A DNA stretch of 64,000 bases, taken from contig NZ_JAEKJA010000020.1 of assembly GCF_016411865.1 (NCBI RefSeq), positions 62,001 to 126,000 of the forward strand. Reading direction: 5' to 3'. This document shows positions 26,905-37,317 of this stretch, in pieces. The position numbers were made by a program, and so were the translations under genes. The notes beneath the pieces were generated by a model that did not search any database, was not told the origin of the DNA, and saw only the letters and a program-made list of their open reading frames with translations. This DNA comes from Acuticoccus mangrovi (lineage in GTDB: Bacteria > Pseudomonadota > Alphaproteobacteria > Rhizobiales > Amorphaceae). Within the stretch, counting starts at the first letter, position 1. Every line of letters begins with the position of its first letter.

Positions 26905-27123
26905 CTACTTGTAGCGGTAGGTGATGCGACCTTTGGTGAGGTCGTAGGGCGTCATCTCCACCAGCACCTTGTCGCCGGCGAGCACGCGAATGCGGTTCTT
27001 GCGCATCCGCCCCGCGGTGTGGGCGATGATCTCGTGGTCGTTCTCAAGCTTCACGCGGAACGTGGCATTGGGCAGGAGTTCCGTCACCTGCCCGGGGAAT
27101 TCCAGGACTTCTTCTTTCGCCAT
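26905..27123 (-). CDS. infA: Translation initiation factor IF-1
   Basis: A 72-residue S1-fold protein: [34 protein letters not shown] (the RNA-binding face, read here as a family motif), [17 protein letters not shown] and the ending TYRYK. It binds the A site of the 30S subunit during initiation. The family start is the ATG at 27123; an ATG 17 codons upstream is not conserved. It sits between the LMW phosphatase and maf genes, its usual alphaproteobacterial location. Confidence 0.97.
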   Translation of the reverse strand: MAKEEVLEFPGQVTELLPNATFRVKLENDHEIIAHTAGRMRKNRIRVLAGDKVLVEMTPYDLTKGRITYRYK

Positions 27124-27219
27124 GGGCGCCTTTTGATCTGTTGCACATCCGGCCTCGGGTTTCCCTTCCGCCATCCGTTAAAGTGGTCATGTATGGCAAA
27201 CGGTTCCAGGGCCCGATTG

Positions 27220-27642
27220 TCAACGGGCGAACCGCTCCCGGACCTGCTTGTCGAGGGCATCGCGGCAAGCGCGGTAGCTCTCAAGAATCTGCGCTCGCGA
27301 TCCGTGCGTAACCGACGGATCGAGCGTTGGCCAGTATTCCACATCGAACGACTGTGTCCGCGCAAGCTCCAAGACGTGGTGGTGTGCCTCGGGAGCCAGG
27401 GTCACGATCAGATCGAACGAGGTGTCGGCCAGCTCGTCAAGGGTTCGCGGCGTGCGGTGCGAGATGTCGATCCCGCTCTCGGCGAGCACCGCGACGGCGA
27501 AGGGATCCGGCTCGCCGTGCTCCACCCCGGCGGACCGCACGTAGACGTGAGGGGCGACGTGGCGGGCGATGGCCGCCGCCATCGGCGAGCGGATCGCGTT
27601 GTGCCGGCAGACGAAGAGAACCGACGACGGCGTCTCGATCAC
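27220..27642 (-). CDS. Low-molecular-weight protein tyrosine phosphatase family protein
   Basis: A 140-residue LMW-PTP fold. The phosphate-binding loop VCRHNAIRSP (C-x5-R-S) begins at about residue 11. The general acid is probably the Asp in TLDPS near the C terminus. The loop sequence resembles the arsenate-reductase/phosphatase branch in alphaproteobacteria always found beside UPF0262 and infA, whose substrate is not established. It overlaps nothing and lies four bases downstream of the UPF0262 gene, so cotranslation with the hisD-UPF0262 unit is likely. Confidence 0.9.
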   Translation of the reverse strand: MIETPSSVLFVCRHNAIRSPMAAAIARHVAPHVYVRSAGVEHGEPDPFAVAVLAESGIDISHRTPRTLDELADTSFDLIVTLAPEAHHHVLELARTQSFDVEYWPTLDPSVTHGSRAQILESYRACRDALDKQVRERFAR

Positions 27643-27646
27643 CCCC

Positions 27647-28138
27647 TCATCCCTTGAAGTGCAGGGCGCAAATCAGCGTGAACAGCCGCCGCGCGGTGTC
27701 GTGGTCGACGGCGATCTTGCCCTCGAGCCGCTCCATCAGGATCCGTGAGCCTTCATCGTGCACGCCGCGTCGGCCCATGTCGATCGCTTCGATCTGGGCC
27801 GGCGCCGCCTGACGGATCGCGGTGAAATAGCTTTCGCAGATCAGGAAGTAGTCCTTCACCACCTTGCGCAGCGGCGACAGCGACAGAATGTGCGCCACGA
27901 TCCGCTCACCCGCCTCGTCGGCAACGTCGAGCACCAGGCGGTTCTCGCGGATCGACAGCATCAGCCGATAGGGCCCCTTCGGCCCGCCCACCGGCTGAAA
28001 GCGGTTCTCCTCCAAGAGGTCGTACACCGCGACCGCCCGCTCGTGCTCCACGTCGGGGTTGCCGCGCTCGATCGACGCCTCGTCGAGCGTGATCGCAATC
28101 AGCCGATCGTCGCCCGGGGTTCCCGTATCGTCCCCCAT
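27647..28138 (-). CDS. UPF0262 family protein
   Basis: A 163-residue member of UPF0262, a family confined to alphaproteobacteria. Characteristic stretches are [61 protein letters not shown] and the C-terminal [12 protein letters not shown]. No function is known. It is encoded between hisD (seven bases upstream) and the LMW phosphatase in a conserved block, so its role may relate to the phosphatase. Confidence 0.92.
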   Translation of the reverse strand: MGDDTGTPGDDRLIAITLDEASIERGNPDVEHERAVAVYDLLEENRFQPVGGPKGPYRLMLSIRENRLVLDVADEAGERIVAHILSLSPLRKVVKDYFLICESYFTAIRQAAPAQIEAIDMGRRGVHDEGSRILMERLEGKIAVDHDTARRLFTLICALHFKG

Positions 28139-28145
28139 CGCCGCC

Positions 28146-29435
28146 TCATCGGCCGATGCGCTTGGCGATCGACAGGCGGTGCGCGTCGAGCCCTTCCGCG
28201 GCGGCGAGCGCCATGGCGGGGCCGGCGAGCGCGTCGAGGGCGCCGCGGTCGATGCCGAGCAGGGTGGTGCGCTTCATGAAGTCGAGCGTCGACAGGCCCG
28301 AGGAGAAGCGCGCCGAGCGGCTCGTCGGCAGAACGTGGTTCGGGCCGGCCACATAGTCGCCGATCGCCTCCGGCGTCATGGTGCCGAGGAAGATGGCGCC
28401 GGCGTGGGTGATCTTGCCCGCCAGCGTCTCCGGATCGGCCACCGCGAGCTCTAGATGCTCCGGCGCGATGCGATCGACGAGCGCCACCGCCTCCTGGAGG
28501 GCTCCCACCAGGATGATCGCGCCGTTGTCGCGCCAGCTCGCCGCCGCCACCTCGCGCCGCGGCAGCGTCTCGAGCTGCGCCTCGACCGCGGCGGCGACCG
28601 CATCGGCGAAGCCCGCATCGTCGGTGATGAGGACGGACTGGGCCGCCTCGTCGTGCTCGGCCTGGGCGAGCAGGTCCGCCGCCGTCACGTCGGGATCGGC
28701 GGTACGATCGGCCACCACGACCACCTCCGACGGGCCGGCGACCATGTCGATGCCGACGCTGCCGAACACCTGCCGCTTGGCCGCCGCCACGTAGGCGTTG
28801 CCGGGCCCCACGATCTTGTCGACGGGGCGGATCGTCTCCGTCCCGAAGGCGAGGGCGGCCACCGCCTGCGCCCCGCCCACGCGGTAGATCTCGTCCACCC
28901 CGGCGAGCTCGGCCGCGGCGAGCACGATCGGGGGGAGCACGCCGTCGGGCGCCGGCACCACCATCACCAGCCGCCCCACGCCGGCGACCTTAGCCGGCAC
29001 GGCGTTCATCAATAGCGAGCTCGGATAGGCCGCCCGTCCACCGGGCACGTAGAGCCCCACGGAGGACAGCGGCGTCCACCGCCAGCCGAGCGTCGCCCCA
29101 CTCGCGTCGGTGAAGCGCTCGTCCCGCGGCATCTGGCGCTCGTGAAAGGCGGCGATGCGGCGCGCCGCGAAGGCCAGCGCATCGAGCGCCTCGTCGCTCA
29201 CCGCGCCGCGGGCGGCGGCGATCTCTTCGGCGCTCACCCGGACCGGCATCGTCGAAAGATCGAGCCGATCGAAGCGCTTGGTGTAGTCGGCGAGGGCGGC
29301 GTCGCCGGTCGCCTTCACCGCGGCGATGATCTCGGCCACGGCCGCCGTCACGTCCTCCGACAGCTCGCGCTGGATAGCGAGGAGGGCGGCGAAGTCGTCC
29401 GCGAAGGTGGCGCTGCGTGTGTCGAGGCGGCGCAT
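28146..29435 (-). CDS. hisD: Histidinol dehydrogenase
   Basis: A 429-residue zinc enzyme that oxidises L-histidinol to histidine in two NAD-dependent steps, the last of the pathway. It shows [18 protein letters not shown], the substrate and Zn region [23 protein letters not shown], the catalytic Glu-His in RIAPEHLEL, and [17 protein letters not shown]. The ATG at 29435 shares a base with the DUF2948 stop (TGATG). The remainder of the his operon is elsewhere, as is usual in alphaproteobacteria. Confidence 0.97.
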   Translation of the reverse strand: MRRLDTRSATFADDFAALLAIQRELSEDVTAAVAEIIAAVKATGDAALADYTKRFDRLDLSTMPVRVSAEEIAAARGAVSDEALDALAFAARRIAAFHERQMPRDERFTDASGATLGWRWTPLSSVGLYVPGGRAAYPSSLLMNAVPAKVAGVGRLVMVVPAPDGVLPPIVLAAAELAGVDEIYRVGGAQAVAALAFGTETIRPVDKIVGPGNAYVAAAKRQVFGSVGIDMVAGPSEVVVVADRTADPDVTAADLLAQAEHDEAAQSVLITDDAGFADAVAAAVEAQLETLPRREVAAASWRDNGAIILVGALQEAVALVDRIAPEHLELAVADPETLAGKITHAGAIFLGTMTPEAIGDYVAGPNHVLPTSRSARFSSGLSTLDFMKRTTLLGIDRGALDALAGPAMALAAAEGLDAHRLSIAKRIGR

Positions 29436-29899
29436 CAGGCCTTCTCCCGTCCGAGCCGATGATTGGGACGCATCGAGGCGCTCCACGTCGCCCCGAGATC
29501 GGTGAGCTGGGCCTCGATGCACTCCACCTCGAGCTGCAGCACGGCATCGCCCGAGCACACGATGCTGACGACGCCCGCCGGCGTATTGGTCTCCTCGAAC
29601 ACCACGGCGAGCAGCGACAGCACCACGTCGCGATCCCCCTTCACGAGACCCGCCGAGCGGGCGCGGGTCACCCGGTCGAAGTGCAGCACCGAGCGGCGGC
29701 GCTGGTCGTCCTGGCGCCGGGTGCGGCGGCCGACGCTGCGCTCCCAGGCGAAGCGGTTCATCGGCATGGTGAACTGGCCGGCGCGGGGCGACCATTTGAT
29801 GTCCCCGACCTTCACCACAGCGTCCTGCACGTGCGCGGAGAGGACGCCGAGGTCCTCCTCGTCGAGCGCAAAGAGCTTCAGGGGGCGAATAGTCGACAT
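29435..29899 (-). CDS. DUF2948 family protein
   Basis: A 154-residue protein of DUF2948. It begins MSTIRPLKLFALDEEDLGVLSAH and includes VKVGDIKWSPRAGQFTMPMNRFAWE (given as family pattern) with a basic RRTRRQDDQRRRSVLHF stretch and a C-terminal LEVECIEAQLTDLG. No function is known. Its fixed place between murA and hisD across the class is the main clue. The start used is the ATG; a TTG two codons upstream is possible. Confidence 0.9.
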   Translation of the reverse strand: MSTIRPLKLFALDEEDLGVLSAHVQDAVVKVGDIKWSPRAGQFTMPMNRFAWERSVGRRTRRQDDQRRRSVLHFDRVTRARSAGLVKGDRDVVLSLLAVVFEETNTPAGVVSIVCSGDAVLQLEVECIEAQLTDLGATWSASMRPNHRLGREKA

Positions 29900-29999
29900 G
29901 GGCAACGGGTCCGGCGCGAGGCAATGCCCGCCCTATAGCGGGCTTCGGTCGAGACCGCGAGGGGGCAGCCGCGCTTTCGCGGATCCGCTGCTCGGGCGG

Positions 30000-31289
<1,290 letters not shown>

Positions 31290-31315
31290 CATGTACCCCT
31301 ACACGCCACTACGCA

Positions 31316-31335
31316 CGAAACGATACATCGCTTCG
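31316..31335. promoter_or_regulatory. Near-perfect dyad in the murA upstream region
   Basis: Arms CGAAACGAT (31316-31324) and ATCGCTTCG (31327-31335), one mismatch, two-base centre. The dyad lies 27 bp upstream of murA in the divergent 240-bp region shared with the PliG-like gene. It could be an operator or simply a chance palindrome; no regulator is identified. Confidence 0.3.
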
Positions 31336-31531
31336 TCAACATTCCGTCGCTATCGGAGCGGCTGGTTCCTTTCAATTCGAGAGAATGGACCGCCGAGGTC
31401 GGTTCGCGCGGAACGCGTCGGGGTGCGGCATTTGCGTCACATGGCGTCGACCCGAACGCTTCCCTCGACCGGCGCAGGCCACTAGGCTCGCGGCAAGAGC
31501 CGGAATGGCCCCGCCCGAAAGGACGCTCCCC

Positions 31532-31966
31532 GTGAAGACGATCGCCCCCCTCGCCCTCCTCCTCGCGCTCACCGGCGCACCGGTCGCCGCGCTGGCGCAG
31601 AACGCCGCCGCCGAGCAGGTCGCCTTCCTGCCCGGGGAGACCCAGACCACCATCACCGGCGAGCTGACGGGCAAGGACACCAAGGACTACGTGTTCAAGG
31701 CCACCGCCGACCAGACGATGTCGGCCGAGCTGACCGGCCCGTCGAGCCTTTATTTCAACGTCCTGCCGCCGAGCTCGCAGACCGCGATCTTCAACGGCAG
31801 CGTAGACGGCTCCACCTTCATCGGCACGCTACCGTCCGACGGCGACTATACGATCCGCCTCTACCAGATGGGTGCGGCCGCAGAGGATGCGAACGTCGCC
31901 GACTATTCACTGACGGTGTCGATCGTGGGGGCCGGCGAGCCCGCCGCCTCGCCCAAGCCGGAATAG
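31532..31966 (+). CDS. Secreted PliG-like / pre-peptidase-C-like beta-sandwich protein
   Basis: A 144-residue exported protein. The N terminus KTIAPLALLLALTGAPVAALA is a clear signal peptide. The mature part reads as one all-beta domain: AEQVAFLPGETQTTITGEL, KDYVFKATADQTM, LYFNVLPPSS, GTLPSDGDYTIRLYQMGAAA, ANVADYSLTVSI. This order matches small bacterial proteins related to PliG, the E. coli periplasmic inhibitor of g-type lysozyme. I infer the fold with moderate confidence and the inhibitor role only weakly. The GTG start has AAAGGA eight bases upstream. It is divergent from murA, a wall-synthesis gene, and convergent with uvrD. Confidence 0.7.
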   Translation: MKTIAPLALLLALTGAPVAALAQNAAAEQVAFLPGETQTTITGELTGKDTKDYVFKATADQTMSAELTGPSSLYFNVLPPSSQTAIFNGSVDGSTFIGTLPSDGDYTIRLYQMGAAAEDANVADYSLTVSIVGAGEPAASPKPE

Positions 31967-32003
31967 TCCCGGCCCGCGCCACTCGTCCCCGCCACGCCGA
32001 GGA

Positions 32004-34346
32004 TCAGACGCGGGTGACGAAGCCGTCGATCACCCGCTTCCGCCCCGCCTTGTCAAAGTCCACGGTGAGCTTGTTGCCCTCGACCTGGGCGACGTCGCCG
32101 TTGCCGAACTTCTGGTGGAACACGCGGTCGCCCACCGCATAGGCGGAGGGCTTCTCGGTCACTGTCTTCGCGACCAGCTCGCCGTCGATGGTGGTCGGCA
32201 CATGGCGGCGATGGCGCGGCACGTCCTCCCGCCGCCGCTGCGCCCGCGCCCAGCCGGGGGTGTGGTAGGACGAGGAGAAGGTCTCCACCTCGTCGAAGCG
32301 GCTTCGGCCGTAGCTGCCGATGCCGCCATAGCCGGCCTCCTCGCGCACCATCACGTGCCCCTCGGGCAGCTCGTCGACGAAGCGCGACGGCGCCGAGCTC
32401 TGCCACATGCCGTGGATGCGCCGATTGAGGGCGAACCACACGAAGGCGAGCTTGCGCGCCCGCGTCAGCCCGACATAGGCGAGCCGCCGCTCCTCCTCGA
32501 GCCCGGCCTGGCCGTTCTCGTCGAGCGCCCGCACGGAAGGGAACAGCCCCTCTTCCCACCCGGGCAGGAACACCACGTCGAACTCGAGCCCCTTCGCGGC
32601 GTGCAGCGTCATCAACGTCACCGCCTCGCCGCCGGCTTCGCCCTGCGCATCGGTGACGAGCGACACGTGCTCCAGGAAAGCCGGCAGGGAATCGAACTCC
32701 TCCATGGAGCGGATGAGCTCCTTGAGGTTCTCGAGCCGCCCCGGCGCGTCGGCCGAGCGGTCGGCCTTCAGCATGTCGGTGTAGCCCGACTCCTCCAGCA
32801 CGATCTCGGCGAGCTCGGTGTGGCTCATCGTGTCGAGCTGGGAGCGCCACCGCTCCAGGCTCGCGACGAGGCCGGCGAGCCCGGTGCGCGCCTTGCCCTT
32901 CACCTCGTCCGTCGACAGGAGGTCGGTGGCGGCGGCGATCATCGGGATGCCCTCCGCCCGCGCCGCCTCGCTGACCAGCCGCACCGACACCTGACCGATG
33001 CCCCGCGCCGGCACGTTGATGATGCGCTCGAAGGCGAGGTCGTAGGCCGGCTGCGTCACGCAGCGGAAATAGGCGAGGGCGTCGCGGATCTCCTTGCGTT
33101 CGTAGAAGCGCGGGCCGCCGATCACGCGATAGGGCGTGCCGGTCGTCACGAAGCGGTCCTCGAAGGCGCGCATCTGGGCGGTGGTCCGCACCAGGATCGC
33201 CATCTCGTCGAGGCTCGCCCCCTTCTTCTGGAGGCTCTCCACCTCCTCGTTGATCGCGCGCGCCTCCTCCTCCGAGTCCCACGAGGAGGCGACCGTCACC
33301 GGCACCTCGTCCGGATCGGTGAAGTCGGTGAAGAGCTCCTTGCCGAGCCGACCCTCGTTGTGGGCAATGAGATGGGAGGCCGCCGCCAGAATGTGGCTGG
33401 TGGAGCGGTAGTTGCGCTCCAGCCGCACGACGGTGGCGCCCGGAAAGTCGGTCTCGAAGCGCAGGATGTTGTCGACCTCCGCCCCGCGCCAGCCGTAGAT
33501 CGACTGATCGTCGTCGCCCACCACGCAGAGATTGCGGTTGCCCTGCGCGAGAAGGCGCAGCCACAGATATTGGGCGACGTTGGTGTCCTGATACTCGTCG
33601 ACCAGCATGTAGCGGAAGCGGCTCTGATAGTCGGCGAGAATGTCCGGATTGGCGCGGAACAGGCGGATGGGCTCCAACAGGAGATCGCCGAAATCCGCCG
33701 CGTTCAGCGCCTTCAGCCGGTCGCGATAGAGCTTGTAGAGGCCGACGCCCTTGCCGTTGGCGAAATAGTCGCCCTCCGACTTCGGCACCTCCTCCGGGGT
33801 GAGGCCGCGATTCTTCCAGGCGTCGATCATCCCGAGCATCTGGCGAGCCGGCCAGCGCTTCTCGTCGATATTCTCGGCCTGCAGGACCTGCTTGGCGAGA
33901 CGGATCTGGTCGTCGGTGTCGAGGATGGTGAAGTCGGGCGAGAGGTTCACCATCTCGGCGTGGCGGCGCAGGATGCGGGTGCCGATGGCGTGGAAGGTGC
34001 CGAGCCAGGGCATGCCCTCCGACTGCCCGCCGATCACCGCGGCGACGCGCTCCTTCATCTCCCGGGCGGCCTTGTTGGTGAAGGTCACCGCCAGGATCTG
34101 CGACGGCCGCGCCTTGCCGAGGGACAGGATGTGGGCGATGCGCGTCGTCAGCACCCGCGTCTTGCCGGTGCCGGCGCCGGCGAGCACCAGCACGGGCCCG
34201 TCGATCGCCTCCACGGCGCGCCGCTGCTCCGGGTTGAGGCTCTCCAGATAGGACGGCGTCGGCCGGGAGACGCGCGCCGCACGCTCCGAGATCGACATCG
34301 CCCTGGAGCCTTGCTCCTGTGCGCTCAGCCGCGCCACCTCACTCAT
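32004..34346 (-). CDS. uvrD: ATP-dependent DNA helicase UvrD/PcrA
   Basis: A 780-residue superfamily 1A 3'-5' helicase for nucleotide excision and mismatch repair. Motifs in order: Q motif LNPEQRRAV, Walker A AGAGTGKTRVL, TFTNKAAREM, Walker B LVDEYQDTN, VGDDDQSIYGWRGA, LERNYRS, VTLMTLHAAKGLEFDVVFLPG-type region and VGLTRA. The C-terminal about 50 residues (DRVFHQKFGNGDV to KRVIDGF) are the Tudor-like domain that binds RNA polymerase in PcrA/UvrD. GAGG precedes the ATG. Monocistronic. Confidence 0.97.
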   Translation of the reverse strand: MSEVARLSAQEQGSRAMSISERAARVSRPTPSYLESLNPEQRRAVEAIDGPVLVLAGAGTGKTRVLTTRIAHILSLGKARPSQILAVTFTNKAAREMKERVAAVIGGQSEGMPWLGTFHAIGTRILRRHAEMVNLSPDFTILDTDDQIRLAKQVLQAENIDEKRWPARQMLGMIDAWKNRGLTPEEVPKSEGDYFANGKGVGLYKLYRDRLKALNAADFGDLLLEPIRLFRANPDILADYQSRFRYMLVDEYQDTNVAQYLWLRLLAQGNRNLCVVGDDDQSIYGWRGAEVDNILRFETDFPGATVVRLERNYRSTSHILAAASHLIAHNEGRLGKELFTDFTDPDEVPVTVASSWDSEEEARAINEEVESLQKKGASLDEMAILVRTTAQMRAFEDRFVTTGTPYRVIGGPRFYERKEIRDALAYFRCVTQPAYDLAFERIINVPARGIGQVSVRLVSEAARAEGIPMIAAATDLLSTDEVKGKARTGLAGLVASLERWRSQLDTMSHTELAEIVLEESGYTDMLKADRSADAPGRLENLKELIRSMEEFDSLPAFLEHVSLVTDAQGEAGGEAVTLMTLHAAKGLEFDVVFLPGWEEGLFPSVRALDENGQAGLEEERRLAYVGLTRARKLAFVWFALNRRIHGMWQSSAPSRFVDELPEGHVMVREEAGYGGIGSYGRSRFDEVETFSSSYHTPGWARAQRRREDVPRHRRHVPTTIDGELVAKTVTEKPSAYAVGDRVFHQKFGNGDVAQVEGNKLTVDFDKAGRKRVIDGFVTRV

Positions 34347-34459
34347 GATACCTCGCCGATTCGGCCCGTTAGCAGATTAGAACAGAAGTGCAACCGATGC
34401 GAGGCGAAGTCCAGAGGTGTGGACAAGTGCCGCGCGATCGCCGGCGCGCGCGGCGACCC

Positions 34460-34915
34460 TCAGCGCTCGCCGTCCCGCCGCCGGAGCCGCGGCAGGTGGA
34501 GCTGCAGCACGTAGATCAGCAGCGCCGTCGACCAGCCGAACATCATGATGCCGCTGCCCGCCGTCATCGGGCTCATGAGGCGGGCCGGCGTCGTGTGCAC
34601 CACGTCGCCGTAGCCGAGCGTCGTGTAGTTGACGAAGGCGGAGTAGAACGCGTCCTCCGCCTGCTCGACGAGCCCCAGATGCAGATAGACGGCGGCCCAG
34701 ATCCCCACCTCGACGACGTGCGCGTTCAACAGGATGAAGTTGACCACCACCAGGCTGATCACGAGGTGGGCGGTGTGGTTGTTCCGGATCACCCGCTCGA
34801 AATAGGGAAAGAGCACGATCAGAAGGAGGGTCGCCGCGAGGTGGATGAGGGTGACGGCGACGTTCACCGTCACCCCGGTCAGGATTTCTTTGAGCACTGG
34901 ACGATCCGACGGCAC
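34460..34915 (-). CDS. Two-TM potassium channel family protein
   Basis: A 151-residue membrane protein with about four hydrophobic segments and a pore loop carrying the K+ selectivity filter TTLGYGDV (about residues 98-105), flanked by a pore helix (FYSAFVNY) and the last helix. This is the Ion_trans_2 pattern. There is no cytoplasmic TrkA-N/RCK regulatory domain, so gating is unclear. The GTG start has a weak ribosome site. It lies between uvrD and the divergent secreted protein gene at 35066. Confidence 0.88.
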   Translation of the reverse strand: MPSDRPVLKEILTGVTVNVAVTLIHLAATLLLIVLFPYFERVIRNNHTAHLVISLVVVNFILLNAHVVEVGIWAAVYLHLGLVEQAEDAFYSAFVNYTTLGYGDVVHTTPARLMSPMTAGSGIMMFGWSTALLIYVLQLHLPRLRRRDGER

Positions 34916-35065
34916 GACTTCGGCGCCCGCGTCCCCCGCAGGCGCTCCGAGCGCCGCTTGTAGCCCGGCGGGGCGGCGCTGTCCCTCCCGTCCCGACGGC
35001 CGCGGGTCTTTGCCTCACGGGCGCGGTTGGGGCACCCTCGGCCCGACGCTCACGGGAGCATACCG

Positions 35066-35596
35066 ATGAACGATGGCCGCGCGGCGCTCTTGCTGCTGCC
35101 GCTTCTCGCGACGCCCGTCGCCGCCCAAGAGGTGGGCGTGGGCGACTATGCCTGCGAGGCCGACCGCGCCGTCGCCATCCGGCACGAGGCCGACGGCACG
35201 CCCGTCACCGGTGCGATCGCCCCGGTCGCGCCCCGCTTCACCCTCGTCGTCGCGCCGACCGACGAGACCGACGACCCGATGATGTCGTGCATGGCGATCG
35301 CCGGCTTCGACAGCGACGCCGTGCAGGACTTCTGCCGGGAGACCGACGCCACGATCTATCGGGCGGTGCTGAAGGGTCGCGACGAGCCCTCCTTCAACGA
35401 GCTGTTCGCCTGGGACCGGCGCATCGCGACGGGGGCGCCCGTCTATTTTCAGAACGGGCCCGCCTCCTTCCTGCACCTCTTCGCGGGGCGGGGCTTCTTC
35501 AAATACACCCTGTCCTACGGCGAGCCGAAGATCCTGACCGACGGCTTCACGTTCGACTATGTCACCGAGCAGGGCCGCTGCCGGCGGGCGGACTGA
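35066..35596 (+). CDS. Exported protein of unknown function
   Basis: I do not recognise this 176-residue protein. The N terminus (MNDGRAALLLLPLLATPVAAQ) is a signal peptide with a probable cleavage after VAA. The mature part has cysteines in YACEAD, MSCMA, DFCRE and GRCRR, suggesting two disulfides and a periplasmic location. Aromatic-rich segments (FLHLFAGRGFFKYTLSYG) suggest a beta-rich fold. GGGAG stands eight bases before the ATG. It is convergent with the HDAC-like gene, with five bases between the stops. Confidence 0.75.
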   Translation: MNDGRAALLLLPLLATPVAAQEVGVGDYACEADRAVAIRHEADGTPVTGAIAPVAPRFTLVVAPTDETDDPMMSCMAIAGFDSDAVQDFCRETDATIYRAVLKGRDEPSFNELFAWDRRIATGAPVYFQNGPASFLHLFAGRGFFKYTLSYGEPKILTDGFTFDYVTEQGRCRRAD

Positions 35597-35601
35597 GCCC
35601 C

Positions 35602-36492
35602 TCAGCCCAGCGCCTGGCGCGCCGAGACGTGGAGCAGGGCGTGCCGGCGCGCCAAGGCCTCCACGTCGCTCATGTAGCCGCCGCCGAGCACGCCGGCGAT
35701 CGGCAGCCCGCGCCGCCGCATCGCGGCCAGCACCCGCCGGTCGCGCTCGGCGATACCCCAGTCGGACAGCGACAGACGACCCAGCCGATCGTCGCGGTGG
35801 GGGTCCACCCCGGCGTTGTAGAAGACGATGTCGGCGGCGAACTCCTCCGCCCGCTCCAACGCCTCGTCGAGCACGGCGAGGTAGTCGTCGTCCTCCATCC
35901 CGTCGGCGAGGGCGAGGTCGAGCGTCGACGTCGCCTTGCGTACCGGATAGTTGGCCGCCGCATGGAGCGATATGGTGGCGACGGAGGGGTCGTCCGCGAA
36001 GATGCGCGCGGTGCCGTCGCCCTGATGGACGTCGCAGTCGAACACCAAGGCGCGGTGGATCAGCCCGTCGGCCTGCAGCACGCGGATCGCCACCGCGACG
36101 TCGTTGAACACGCAGAAGCCCGCGCCGTGCTCGGCCCGCGCGTGATGGCTGCCGCCGGCCGTGTTGCAGGCGATGCCGTGCTCCATCGCAAGGCGGGCCG
36201 TCAGCGTGGTGCCGGCGCAGGCGGTGCGCGAGCGCAACCCCACCCGCTCGTTCATGGGCAAGCCGATCTCGCGCTCGATCGGTCGCGGCACGCTACCGGC
36301 GAGGACCTGATCGACATAGGCGCGGTCGTGCGCGAGGGCGATCCACTCCGCCGGCGCCGGAGCGGGGGTGTGGAAGGGCGCGAAGCCGAGATCGGACAGG
36401 ACCGCGGCGATGGCGGCGAACTTGCCCATGGGAAAGCGGTGCCCGTCGGGCAGCGGCGCGTGATAGTAGGGATTGTGAACGACCGGGAGCAC
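35602..36492 (-). CDS. Histone deacetylase-family (acetoin utilisation/acetylpolyamine-type) hydrolase
   Basis: A 296-residue zinc amidohydrolase of the arginase/HDAC fold. The charge-relay His pair is in TAGGSHHARAEHGAGFC, and metal ligands Asp and His in VFDCDVHQGDGTA and Asp in NAGVDPHRDDRLG. The C-terminal GGGYMSD is the conserved glycine loop. Bacterial members remove acyl groups from small molecules such as polyamines or from proteins; the substrate here is not known. A GTG start preceded by GGAGG. It is 72 bp downstream of the RES toxin gene on the same strand. Confidence 0.9.
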   Translation of the reverse strand: MLPVVHNPYYHAPLPDGHRFPMGKFAAIAAVLSDLGFAPFHTPAPAPAEWIALAHDRAYVDQVLAGSVPRPIEREIGLPMNERVGLRSRTACAGTTLTARLAMEHGIACNTAGGSHHARAEHGAGFCVFNDVAVAIRVLQADGLIHRALVFDCDVHQGDGTARIFADDPSVATISLHAAANYPVRKATSTLDLALADGMEDDDYLAVLDEALERAEEFAADIVFYNAGVDPHRDDRLGRLSLSDWGIAERDRRVLAAMRRRGLPIAGVLGGGYMSDVEALARRHALLHVSARQALG

Positions 36493-36564
36493 CGTCCCTC
36501 CGAAGCGGCTCGTGATCCGCGATAGGTTGCCCCATGCGCCGCGCCGGGCAACCCCGGCGTCCCC

Positions 36565-37317
36565 TCAAAACCCGGCGAGGCGCGGGTCGGCCGCGAAGGT
36601 GCCGGCCGGAAAGTCGATCCCGACGCGCGGATGCTCGCAGACCGCCTGCGCCGTGCCCGGGCCGACGCGAATGCGCCAGCTCTGCCGCTTGACCGGCGCG
36701 CGCGCCCGGAAGGCGGTGGGCGACAGCACCGCGAGATTGGCGCCGCCCGCCGGATCGCGCACCGAGAGGTAGCGGATGATCTCCACCCCCGCCGGCCGCG
36801 CCGCGTCGGCGAGCGCCTGGCAGGCGCCGTAGTCGACGGGATCCGTCCACCGCGGCGCCTCCCGCGCGAAGGGGGGCATCGCGAGGTCGATCGCCCGATC
36901 CGTGCCGAGACGGGCGGCGAAGGCGGTGTATTCGGCCGCGCCCGTCGGCATCGGCGTGTCGGGCGACTCGGCATAGAAGAGGAGGCGGTAGAACACCATT
37001 TCGGCGACGGCCGCCTCGACCGTCTCCGCCGCATAGAACACGCCGTCGGTCCACCCCGCCCGCCGAAAGCGCGAGCCGTGCGGATAGGGCGCGTAGCGGA
37101 AGGGAGCGGCGAGCAGATAGTCGAGCCCACGGCACGCCTCGGGAAGCGGCGGCTTGGTCTCTTCCAGAATGTCTTCGAGCAGCGTCTGCTCGGCCACCGT
37201 GTCGACGAGGTCCAGGGTCGACACCCTGTGCTGTGCCTCCACCAGGCGCCAGCCCTCGCCCTTGTACGGTCGCGCCTCAGACGAGAGCGCGTCGGGCGTC
37301 CAGATAGGCGATGACAT
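36565..37317 (-). CDS. RES-domain toxin (NAD+-degrading family)
   Basis: A 250-residue RES-domain protein. The family residues are visible: Arg in WRLVEAQH, the RFRRAGWTDGVFYAAET segment with Arg and the aromatic/Glu cluster continuing to the Glu of EAAVAEMVF, and the C-terminal Ser region. RES toxins of type II toxin-antitoxin systems deplete NAD+ by phosphorolysis or hydrolysis. The ATG lies 41 bp inside the antitoxin gene in another frame, giving a coupled pair in antitoxin-first order. It is slightly longer than typical RES toxins (about 150-230 residues), with an N-terminal extension. Confidence 0.9.
   Translation of the reverse strand: MSSPIWTPDALSSEARPYKGEGWRLVEAQHRVSTLDLVDTVAEQTLLEDILEETKPPLPEACRGLDYLLAAPFRYAPYPHGSRFRRAGWTDGVFYAAETVEAAVAEMVFYRLLFYAESPDTPMPTGAAEYTAFAARLGTDRAIDLAMPPFAREAPRWTDPVDYGACQALADAARPAGVEIIRYLSVRDPAGGANLAVLSPTAFRARAPVKRQSWRIRVGPGTAQAVCEHPRVGIDFPAGTFAADPRLAGF

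Noticed and set aside
27180-27240. TTGACA on the minus strand at the end of the LMW phosphatase gene as an infA promoter
   Set aside because: No matching -10 lies at 16-18 bp. The hexamer includes the phosphatase stop codon and may be coincidental.
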